A DNA stretch of 13,073 bases from Chromera velia (lineage: Eukaryota; Sar; Chromeraceae), in contig JAHBMJ010002328.1 in NCBI GenBank assembly GCA_018398765.1, positions 1-13,073 of the forward strand, in the 5' to 3' direction. The notes below the pieces were generated by a model. It was not told the origin of the DNA. It ran no database searches and saw only the letters and a list, made by a program, of their open reading frames with translations. Positions 1 through 10,580 of the stretch are shown here, in pieces (position 1 is the first letter of the stretch; every line of letters begins with the position of its first letter). The position numbers were made by a program, and so were the translations under genes.

Positions 1-5
1 CTCTG

Positions 6-67
<62 letters not shown>

Positions 68-74
68 TGTGTGT
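1..74. repeat. Compound (CTCTGT)n-(CT)n-(GT)n microsatellite
   Basis: About four CTCTGT-type units, then about 12 CT units, then about 12 GT units, continuous to position 74. It lies in the intron upstream of exon 1 and begins at the window edge, so its full length is not visible. Confidence 0.95.
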
Positions 75-160
75 CTCTTGAATATTTCTGTGCTGAATTT
101 ACGCACCTTACTTGCGATCATTCTTTGATGACCTCTCTCCTCTTAATTCCTTTTTTGAAG
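1..160 (+). other. 3' part of an upstream intron with a compound microsatellite
   Basis: Positions 1-74 are a (CTCTGT)n/(CT)n/(GT)n tract. Positions 75-160 are T-rich and end in TTTTTTGAAG, the inferred acceptor of exon 1. This acceptor lacks the GCAG found at most others. No coding signal is seen before 161. Confidence 0.6.
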
Positions 161-283
161 CTCCGAGACGACCCGACGTTCTCCGCCAACAGAGACAGAA
201 ACGGAATCGTGGTCAACTTTCTCCCTGACCCGGTATTCACCCAGAAGATTCGCATCTTCCCCCAGGCTGTCCACGGACATAAA
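161..283 (+). CDS. Exon 1: C-terminal part of an F5/8 type C (discoidin) domain
   Basis: 41 codons, phase 0 at both ends. Translation begins [15 protein letters not shown] and contains [10 protein letters not shown] then [13 protein letters not shown]. This matches the discoidin signature of a 'gN-D-N-vV-n-l-P-p' strand followed by 'yiRI-P-x-x-whG'. The domain finishes in exon 2 with SFRAMVLG, equivalent to the family's 'i-lR-ElxG' end. Discoidin domains bind carbohydrates or membrane lipids outside the cell. The N-terminal half lies upstream of the window. Donor is GTGAGT. Confidence 0.75.
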
Positions 284-1297
284 GTGAGTCGATCAGTGAG
301 TGGATCTCCACGTCACGCTGCATGCGCATGGATTGTTGGGTCTGTCTCTAGGTCGGTCTGGCTTTGTGCGTGTCAGTCAGAGGGGTGGGTCGACGGACGC
401 GACGATGTAAGCCATAGATGATACTGAGAGAGGGAGGTCGTCTTGTGTGGGGACAGTCATTTGTGATGGACTTTTTTGAGGGAAAATAAGAACAAAAGGA
501 CGACATTAGAACCATCTTCTTTGCTACGTCCGCATTTTCCCTTGGTTGCCAGCGCAAAAGAGGGAACTTTCCATTCGCGCTCGTATGTGAGTTGTTTCTT
601 CTCTCCGTCGTTTTGGGCGTTGATGCGGATGGATGTGCATTTTTGGCATGTTGCTTGTGTCTGTCCTCCCTCCCTTTTGTGGCTGTCTGCTTGATGCCTG
701 CAGTCGTTCAGGGCGATGGTCTTGGGCCCTGCCGACTCTCTCGTGACAGCGGTGCTCCAGGAACTTGACTTGAAGAAGGAAGGACAGGGACAGGGAGGCA
801 ACAACCTGACGGTCCTTGCAGAAACTCCCGGAGGACTCTGGGGAGAGGAATTTGAGCCTACGGACAACGACAACGAACTGGAGGAGTGGGTGGACATCCT
901 CTCAGACGGAAAAGAGGAAGAGGAAGCAGCTCTGCACAAGAAAACAGGAGAACATGAAGAAGCAGAGAAAGAGGGAGCGACTGGTCTGGGAGTGGAACTG
1001 TCACAAGAGAACGAAGAGGAGACGAATACAGATTCCGCATCTGCCACTCTTCTCTCTGGTGGAAGGACTGAAAACTCCGAGGGGACCCTAGAAGATGCAG
1101 ACTCGGACGATGCTTCTTTGCATTCGGAGGTCTCCTTTCTCCAGGTCTGTCGGTCTGCGTCCGTTTTCCTTTTTCGTCTCTCTTTCTGCCTCTGTACCCC
1201 CTCCCCCCCCCCCTCCCCGAATAAAAAAGTGGGGAAAGACCGGAACGGACAAAGGTACGAAGAACAAAAGAAAAGGAGAGAGTGCGAGACAGACACA

Positions 1298-1347
<50 letters not shown>

Positions 1348-4300
1348 ACGAAAGAAAGAAAGAAAGAAAGCCGGAAAAACGAAATGGCGCATCGGGACAT
1401 CGGTGCAGCAACAATGCGCTCAAGCAGCCGGATCGGAGAGCCATGCAGCCAGACAGGCAGCCAGACTCACGAACGCGAACACACGACAGATTCAGATAGA
1501 AAGCTTGATAGGAAGACGTGCAGACAAAGTGGCTGCCAGTGGTCTCTCTCCATGTCCCTTCCCCTCCCCCTCCCCCCCCCTCCCTTGTGTGTGTTTGCAG
1601 TCGTCTTCGCAGGTCAAGGTCGTTCCGATGGTCGACGACAACGATGAAATTCTCGCCGCCGCCATTGCGGACCTGCAGAGGGACGGATGGGTCGACGCCG
1701 CAGATCTCCCCACCACGCCGGCCAACCAGCCCGTGTTTGTGCGCTCTGACTATTCAGACGACGATGAGCACTTCAACAGATCCATGGCAGACCCCGACGC
1801 CCTGCTTGCCATGGGCTTTGGTGAGGGACAGAACTCCTCCTCAACTGCCGTCTCTGGTTCCAAAACGGGTGCCGTGTGGCTTGGGTACAGGAACATGGCC
1901 GACCACTGGTCCGGCTGCGCGCTTCTCAGGGGTCACAACTTTGAGTTCTACGACCGGCAAACCATGTCTTGGTACGTCTACTATCGAGATAAAGGGCAAA
2001 CAATGCATTCTACTGACTTCCCCTTCACCTGAATACGCGGAAGTGGTCGAACGGTGGCCCCGACTGTGTGGTGGTAGCAGGGGCGTGACGGTAATTGAAT
2101 GTTCTTGCATGGTAGTCTGAGTGGTCTGAGAAAAGCAGGGCGGTTCATTGACAACACAATAGAAGAATGCATCGATCGATCGGGCAAGAAAGAAGAGGGG
2201 GAAGATGTTGCTCCTCCATCTCCTCCCTCCCTCCGTCAATGCGCTTCTCGAATTAACCAGCTCCCTTTCCTCTTGTCTTCTGTCCGCTTTTCTGTTCTCT
2301 TCGCTTCTGCCCTCCTTCTCTCCATCTGTCTGTTTCTCCCGGTCTTCTAAGGGCTCGATGTCAATAATGTTCATTCTCCCTTTTTCCCGCATGGGTCCAA
2401 CCATGCCAGCTCTCTCGTGGACAACCCAGATAGATCGGACAGAGACCGGATGAATGTATGCGTGTGTGCGTGCGTCACTCAATGGAGGAGGGAAAGAATC
2501 AATGAATGAATGAATGAATGGATGGATGGATGGATGCAGTCCCCACCAACAGTGGCTGTACGGCTTCCATGTGGCACAGCATCACTGCGGGGGGAACGAT
2601 ATGCGCACTCGGGCAATGTGCAGGTGAGAGAGAGAGAGAGAGAGAGAAACTCTTTTTTACGCTTGTTATGTATGCAAGTGTGTAAGAAGGTTTATTCCTT
2701 CCAAGTATGAGATTAATCCCAGGTAGACAGAGAGAGAAGAGGAGAAGTCTCCTCCCTCCCTTATTTCATCGATGCATTCTCAACATGATTGTGGAGAAAC
2801 ACATGAAGAGAAAAGAAGGCAATCCCGTTTGTTGGTATCCAAACTTTTCCTTTTCAGTTCGCTGCTTCTCCTGCCTGCCTTGTTCCCCGCTCAAACTTTT
2901 CTATGCAAAAAAAAGAAACAAACAGGGAAGCCAGAATTGTTTGGCCATAGTTGGACCTTGCAAGAATCATGCGGAGACTGGTCGTCCGAGGAGATCCAAA
3001 AACAAAGATGTTAAACAAATGGCGTCCAGAAATAAAGCAACGAAAGTAAATGAACTGACAAACCGAGTGTATTTGATTTTCTTTTCCCCTTTCTTCACGC
3101 TTGTGTTCGTATGAGTGACTATTCGTGATATTTTCACCCCTCACCCCAAAACGTTTTCTTCGTCTCCGAACGTTCACGAGGGAAATCGCAGACAAAACTG
3201 GCAGTTCGGAGCCTGCCACTGGGCCTATACCCAATGTGACGTCGGTCCTGGACATCGAATGGAATACCTGGACAGACACAGTCAGCCTTCTGAAAAGTGC
3301 TTTCGTTTTGCTGCTTTGTTTCTTTTTGGCTTGTACTCCTCCCTCCCAACTCCCCCCTGTTCTTCTCAACAAAGAGACCTGCCTGCCTCACCAGAATTCA
3401 CCGGTCTGCCTGCCTGCCTGCCCTTTCTTTCTCTCTGCCTGTCGGAAGGGAGAGAAAAGTAAAAGAGAGAACGACATACTTTGTCGGTCTGGATGTATTC
3501 CCAAAATTTCAAAAAAGGAGGAAAGGAATTAAGAAAAAGAAGACATTTCCTGGCTTTCGGAATGTCTGTCTTGTCATTCCATGCTTTGCCTCCTCATTCC
3601 TTTACGTCCTATCTCAAGGTGTGCCATCTCTCCCCTCTCTTTTCTTGTGAGCTGTGCGCGCAGATGTGTGGTGCGGGGCGAACTACGCAACGAACTGGAT
3701 CCGCCTGACAGGTTCCGGATGCCCAGCACACCGCCAAAGGTATGTGGGTAGGTAGGTAGGTGCGTGTGGAAAGAATCTTCTTTCGGCATGGAGGGGAGAA
3801 AGAGGAAAAGATGCTCATAGAGAGAACGGACGGGTTTTGCATTTCGATCGCGTTCACAACAATTGACTCATTTATTGACGCACAAATCACTGATTTTGCC
3901 TCTTACTCTCTTCTTGCATGCGCCTCCGTCTCTTTTCTCCGCGAACAGAGTCATACCGCCCATTTTTGCCTCAGTCTCGCCCTCTCCCGTCTGCTTGTAT
4001 GTGCTTATTCGAAAGCAGTGGATGTTCTTCAAACCAGCATTGGTTTTTGTACGGCGAGTGGGAGAGTCAGAACATGCCGAGCTTGTTCATCTGTCTTTCT
4101 TCCACTTCTGTGTGTTTGTTTGTGTATTTGTCTGCCAATTTGCTTGCCCTTCAGGGCCTCTGCCCCGATCCATTCAGGCAGATCTCTCTGTCTCTCTCAC
4201 ACACACACTCACACACTGATCACATGAATGAAAAAGACACACACTGCACCTGGCTCCCTGCTTCTTCTCTTGGACCCCCTCCCCTTAATTCTGGCAAAAA

Positions 4301-7300
4301 ACAACGAAACCCCCTGTGGCTGCATGACGAATTGTGTGACTGCATGAGGGTGAAGGATGACATCAGTTACTGCGAATACCAAATTTACTGCTCCAGAGAA
4401 TAGTGTACGAACGATGGCATGAATTGAATTACTGCAGATTCCAAATTCACTGTTGCTACCACCCGGGCATTGCTGCGGGCCAGACGCACAACTGGGTGTG
4501 GCGCTGGACGGGGTGGAACGTTGCGGCCGGGCAACAGATGCAGTACATGGACCGGTCCGTTTTCTTTCTCTTCATTCTCTCTTTTTCTCCTCTTTTTAAA
4601 TCGTCTGCGTTCGAAGGTATGAAGATGCGCCGGTGGGCTTGTCATGAACCAATGGTGTACATTTGACTATATGGTCTTTCTGTCGATTCTCGTTGTTGCG
4701 AGGCAGAGGGGGGACCGATTTCCGTGAACTTTTATTCCGTCAGGTCATCTGGTCTCTCTGTTACATGCACCTAAGTTTTTCTTTTCTTCTCTCTTGAACA
4801 CATACAATGACGGCTGTTTGACTGTTGCGACCTACCTTGCCTCCCTCCCTCCCTCCCTCCCTTCTCCACTGCAGACACGCGCCCGCCTGCTGGGACCGGG
4901 AGGTCATGCGAGGGTTCCTCTGGCAGAGGAGCGGCAACAATATGCGGGTGGGTGGGTTCGTGTTGGTCGGTTGCTTCGGTGATCGGGTGGTTGGTTGGTT
5001 GGTTAGTGAGGTGCCTGGACGCATATGCACAATGATGCATGACGAATGAAGTGATTTTTTTAATCATGTGATTCCAGTAAAAGTGAGGCGGCACAGTCTG
5101 TCTCCCATCCGATCTCTTCATCGCTTTCTTTCTGTCCTCGCATCTTCACCTTAAGGCTGTTTTGCCTGACAGCCACCGCTGTGCCTGTAGGCCCGAAATT
5201 CAATGTTTCGCAGCCGCACTCTCTCTGTCATGCTCACAGTTTTAGGACATCAAAGAGTTTACACGCTGAGGTATGATCTGTCTGTCTGTCTGATTCCTCC
5301 GTGGGATGCATCGGTGGGGGGGCATGCAGGTCGGGCTTGTCTGTCAGAGAGTCAATGACATCGTCAACGGAGGCTTTAGTCACTGGAGTGCCTACACAGC
5401 GTGCACGAGAACCTGCGGGACGGGAACAAAAACAAGGACAAGGACGTGCAATAACCCCGCGCCCGCGTGGGGTGGAGCCAACTGCGCGGGAGCCACGACC
5501 CAGACTATAAACTGCAACACGCACAATTGTCCCATTCATGGGCGTCTGTCTGCCTGGAGTACCTGGTCGATGTGCTCCCGCTCTTGTGGCATGGGACAGA
5601 AGGTCCGTCGATCGGGCTGACTGGCTGGCTGGCCATTTGCCCGAGTACCTCACTTGCAGACAGAGAGGTAGACAAGAAGGCGGGAAAGAAGGAAGGAAAG
5701 GAAACAGGAAAAAAGGAAAGATGGAAGAGAACGAGAAGACGAATGGGCAGTCTCTCTTTTAGCATCTTTTCTCTCTCGCTCACCTTCCCTTTTCCCTTTC
5801 TTCGTGCGGCCCCTTATTCCTCATCTCTCCCACGGAATGTTTTTTAAACACAAGTGTGAAAGTGGAACTTGAGGCTTTAGATCGGAACGCCGCTGCCGTG
5901 CCTTCCCGCATAAGACAGATCGAGTGTGCATGTGAAACAACTTGCATGAATGAGAGAGGGAGAGAAAGACACTGCGTGTGCTTGCTTGTACATGCATGCA
6001 GGTCCGGACACGAACCTGCTCAAACCCCGCACCAGCCTACGGAGGGAATGACTGTTCGGGGCAGGGAGAGACGATCGAGATCCTCTCGTGCAACCCGGAG
6101 CCCTGTCCTTCGCACTGCCTCTTCGAACGTGAAATTCTGGAGTCCGTCTCTTCTTTCTATTTGCTTTTCCGTTTCTTCCCCTCTTTCCTTCCTACATATG
6201 TTCCTCCTATTCGACTGCTCTCTGTCCCTCCCTCATGTCCGGGTGACTGACCTTCGTGGAGGAAGTGAGTGAGGCAAAGAAGGTTCTGCTTCTTCAGGAG
6301 GCCATTCATTCGGGTCCTTCATGCATGTGATTGGATGGATGGATGCTCACCGGCAGCTAGGCAGATCTGGCTGGATATCTTGACTAATCGACCTGTTGAT
6401 GGATCCATCCAGGTCCGAGGTTTCTCTCATGCAGTCGTCAGGGATCTGTCTGCATATGAAGTCCGGAAGACCTGCCAAAAGAAGACGAATTTCCTGTACA
6501 TGACCGTATGCGTTAGGTGTCTCACAAAAGAAAAAAGCCTTTCCGTTTGACTTGTGAATCGTCTGTTCATCTCCGTGCACGTCACGTCAAACGACTGGCA
6601 GTGGAGATCAGAGCTCATCAACTGCTAGGCAACACGAATGGCTGTATGGATTCCACATTCTCCATTCAGGCCCCCTATAGAGAAATCACAGCCTGGGTAC
6701 TCACATTGTGAACATGTAGGCATGTCCATGGAGTTGGTAACAGCCGGATTCACACGAAATGATTTCAAGTCAATTTGTGCATCCATGCAGGTGCGAGCAC
6801 AAGCTGCTGTTGGGGGCTCGCGACATCGAGGAGTGCGGCACTTGTGCGTACCTTCCCTTTTGGTTTGGCAGTGGGCGGAAGACTGCACGGCCTCTGCCTC
6901 CAACATTCCATTGGGGTACTCAGGTCCGTCCGTCTGTCCGGGTTTCAGTCAGGGCCTTTCTGTCTGCATGTGCATACAGAGATTATGCATGTTTGGTCTG
7001 GCCATTGATGCACATTCCCGCAGTGTAAACGGAGAGGCCTTCTTGTAGTGTCGTGTGCAAGGGGGGGGAAGGGGGCTTTGGAGGTTTCGTTCCCCCGAAC
7101 TCCACCGATCATCTATCTGCAACTGTATCAGCCATGCATCTATGCGTGCGTTGAAATTAAGGGGCTTTTTTTCTTCCATGAACGAGCTGCTCGCTCCTCC
7201 ATGAATGAATGATGTGTGTGTGTGTGGATGCAGGTTGAGGTCTCGTGCTGGAACCAGCGGTACACTCTGGTGGACAGGAGGAACGACAGACCCGAACCGT

Positions 7301-7489
7301 CCTTCTCTCTGACCTGCGTCGACGGATCCTGGATTGACCCCTACGGCTCGAAGGGGTTCTCAAACTTCGAGTGCGCCTCCTGCGTTCAGGTCAGTCGGGC
7401 GGACTGTCTGCGATGCAGTCGCTGCCTGGTTGCCCATCTGGGTGCTGTGCTGCGTCCTGTAGCTGTATGTAGACACAACAGTTCACATA

Positions 7490-7520
<31 letters not shown>

Positions 7521-7845
7521 ACAAGCGGAGAGCAGGGAGGGGGGTTTTGTATATTGCTATGCGTGTGCTGAGCTGTATAGCAGGCTGAATGAAATTTAAT
7601 GTTCATGGAATGGGAACAGAAAGTTGCGGCGAGGGCTGACCTTTCCCCACAGCAGTCCACGGCAGGGACGAGAGAATTCCTTCAATGATGGTCTGTCTTT
7701 CCCTGCAAAGCCCTTGCCTGCCTGCGTGTTTGCAAGTCTTCCTCTTGACTTCTTGTCTTCTTGTGTATGCGTTCTTGCTCGCAGGTCGGGGATCCATCAC
7801 TTGCCGGTACGTCCAGAGTGTGCACGGGGCTCCCTTCTTTCGTCC

Positions 7846-7882
<37 letters not shown>

Positions 7883-10542
7883 GCTGAGGATCAAAATGTG
7901 AAACTGAAAGTGCGGAAAAACGAGAAGAAGCTTTTTTCTGCCCGAAGGAAGGTGAAGATGCCCTTCTTATTGCTTTTGGTGGCATTTTGCATCTGTTGCG
8001 CAATTGTGCGAGCGTCAAAGATCGACCTTTTGTCTGATATGTCTGGTTATAAACTGAAAGACAATCTCCTCGACATGAAGAAAAAATCGTGTCGATTCCA
8101 AAAGATCTGCCGTGACTTAGTTCTATTTTATTACCTCGTTCCGAACCTTCTTCTGATTGCCTGAAGTATCACTGAAGATCGTTTGTTTCTTGCATTGAAT
8201 CCAAACTTCATTGCGTGGAACATTTTCCTCCACAACCATGCATCGGGGGGGCCCCCTGCTTGACTGCGTGCGTGCAGTGATGGAGGAGCAGGGGAAGGAC
8301 GAGCTGTACTTTGCCGATCGTCTGCCCTCCCAGCTCCTTGCACAGTCATCGAAGGACTTCACCAACAGAGTTGCCGTCAACGCAGCCAAAAACGCTCTCG
8401 AGGGCCAGGTGGCTGGAACGGGGACGTTGCCGGGGAAGTATCTGTTCACTGCAGAAGCACAAGCGGCAGACGATACATTCAACTTGGGGGCCGCAGGCTC
8501 GTCAGCAGGCACCTGCGCAGCCCGTAGAATGGGGGTCTTCCAGAGAGCAACAAAAACCTGCTCCGCAACGGACATTGATGTGCAGTGGACCGCTCCTGCT
8601 CTGACGACTTATGCTGTGAGGGCGCAGATCGAGCGTGCCTCCATCGCTCGACAGACAGGCTGCCCCGCAAGCCACCCATATCCGTATCACCATGGAAGCC
8701 ACTGCTGTGCGTCGATGAAGGACGGGTACAACAACAGGCTGACGTTCACCAGCAACACATGCTCTCATGGGCTTGTGTGCTGTCCAAGGGGGTGTCACGA
8801 TTTCAGCTGCAACGCTCCGTTCTTCAGGTCCGTCTGTTTGCCGTCTGCGTCTGCTCTTTGTGTCTGTCTCCGTGAGCTATCAGACAGGACTCGGTGTGCA
8901 GCTCCTTCACCTGGGTTTTCCCTTCTGTGCTCGTCAAAACGGCCTCCTGACTCCAGATCATCCTCAGTCATGGTCTTCTGTGGGGGAGGGTGGGTGGAGT
9001 GGGGGGTCATGGAAAATTAGGATGCATGAGCGCCTCGGCGGCGACTCTGTTTTGTTCCTGCCTTCTCGGCAAATTAGACATGCACTCTTTCTTCCCCTTT
9101 TCGTTCTTTCTTTTGTCTATCTGCAGAGGCACGGACAAAGTCCTGAAGAACAGAATGGTTGCGGCGTCCCCGTTTGAGAACGGAGCAGGGGCCCTCAGAG
9201 GCATTCACGCATACAGACAGATGAGTGGGCACACCATCGTAGGACCGTACATCATCAGTGACGTGTGGACGGCAGCTGCCGGTGTTCTCGCCAACAGCTT
9301 CAGGCTTATTCTGGTGCGTCTGTATTTCTTCAGTTTGTTTCAGTCTTTGGGGAGGATTTCTCTGTTTCTACCCTGCTTTGAGCGAGTTGCCTTTTCTCTC
9401 ACTCGCTCGGTCGCTCGCTCAGTCCTGCATGCCCTCAGATTCCGACATCAGAAAGGAGAGAGAGGTCCCTGCACAGAGGGAATGAAAAGTCTCTCCCTCC
9501 ATACCCGGGCAGATTTCCTCTGGTGTTTTGGCTTTCCTATCGATTGAACGCAGTACACGCTTCCTTCGGTTTGAGAGACTTTTTCCCACTGGGTCTTCTT
9601 GCTCAGAAGGTTCAGTATCGCTGATTCGGCTCAGGTATCTACCAATGCTTTCTCATGTGCGCGAGGGTATTCACAAACACGCATGTGGGATTGACAATGC
9701 TATGCATGCTGCAGAAGGACGTGTGGATGAACGGTGTGCACACGGAGTTCAGCTGTCGGAGCAACGAGGTGATGCAAGACCTGAGGGTGAACCCGTGGGA
9801 CTCCACTGCGAGAGGCGCCAAGAGGCAGAAGCTCAGGATCGAGTATGAGTGCGTGCCTGTGACGGTCGGTCAGCATTCATGCACGGATGAAGAAATTTAA
9901 ACACATTCGCTCTTGCGTCTTCTCTGTCTAGCCTTTGCCACTCAATTCCCTTCTCAGCTAGTGCTGTCTCTGTAGAATTGCAAAACAAGTTTCGAAAGGG
10001 AGTGAAGTGAAGAAACGAAGGAAGAAAACGAAAGAAGGGGGAAAACAAAGAAAGAAGGGGCCTCTCTTGTTGTCTCAAGGCGCGAGTGAAAAATTGGAGG
10101 CCTCGGCTTGACAGATGCGCCCATAGATGGGTGCGTGCCGATTTGGGTTTTCTTGCACTGCAGACAGAGGAGAGAGGGAGAACGTACTGCACAAATCAAT
10201 CTGCACCTGAGAGAGAAAACTGCTTCGCATGGCAGATTCCTCTCGTGTGTTATCCTTCTACTCCGATAGATAAATGAACATGTACATGTAAGCACACACG
10301 CGCGAGCCCACACCATCTCGCAGGTTCCCCTCGTGTGCGAGCCCAAGCCCCTAGACCTGGGTGCTTCTGAGTACAGAGAAGACGGGTGGCCGCTGATGGG
10401 CATTGAGAGATTCGGGAATTCGGCACGGTGCGGCGACTTCGAGGCGCTGCAGTGTAAGTCAGTCGCGCGGGGGTGCGCCTACTCTGCGTGTGTCAGCGTG
10501 TGTTTGCTCGTCTGGCTCTCTTTGTGTCTCTTTCTGTCTTCC

Positions 10543-10580
<38 letters not shown>

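Larger units (their letters stand above)
1145..1600 (+). other. Intron 2 (456 nt, stop-free and in frame)
   Basis: Runs from GTCTGT to TTTGCAG. It holds a poly-C block near 1200, an (AC)n/(AG)n/(GAAA)n compound repeat and a second C-rich tract before the acceptor. Its length is divisible by three and the exon 2 frame has no stop across it. It is called an intron because of its repeat composition, C-rich 3' tract and typical acceptor. Confidence 0.6.
7807..8277 (+). other. Intron 15 (471 nt) with (GT)n and a small ORF
   Basis: Donor GTACGT, acceptor CGTGCAG. It carries a (GT)n repeat at 7847-7879. From 7958 it contains a 68-codon ORF with a signal-peptide-like start, described separately. Confidence 0.55.

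Noticed and set aside
457-1392. 311-codon minus-strand ORF (and overlapping minus-strand ORFs to 1444)
   Set aside because: Its sequence is dominated by translated microsatellites and Ser/Arg-rich antisense of exon 2. It is the complement of a better-supported coding exon and has no domain signal.
2961-3014. Short stretch reading [20 protein letters not shown] after CATAG
   Set aside because: It reaches a stop without a usable donor, has an atypical acceptor, and exon 4 joins exon 5 directly in phase.
4155-4182. Possible exon GLCPDPFRQ after CCTTCAG
   Set aside because: It is in the open frame past exon 7 but runs into a (CT)n/(AC)n repeat with no clear donor, and phase to exon 8 is already satisfied by the micro-exon.
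5156-5238. Alternative frame of exon 10 ([17 protein letters not shown])
   Set aside because: It looks Cys-rich but hits a stop at 5243 and offers no donor in a phase compatible with exon 11. The frame used is open to the GTATGA donor.
6413-6504. Candidate exon beginning [17 protein letters not shown] after CCATCCAG
   Set aside because: It needs phase 0 on entry while exon 12 ends in phase 2, whereas exon 12 to 13 joins directly in phase. No Cys pattern or domain supports it.
7776-7880. Sushi-like frame [10 protein letters not shown]
   Set aside because: It does not match the phase-0 end of exon 14 and runs into the (GT)n repeat.
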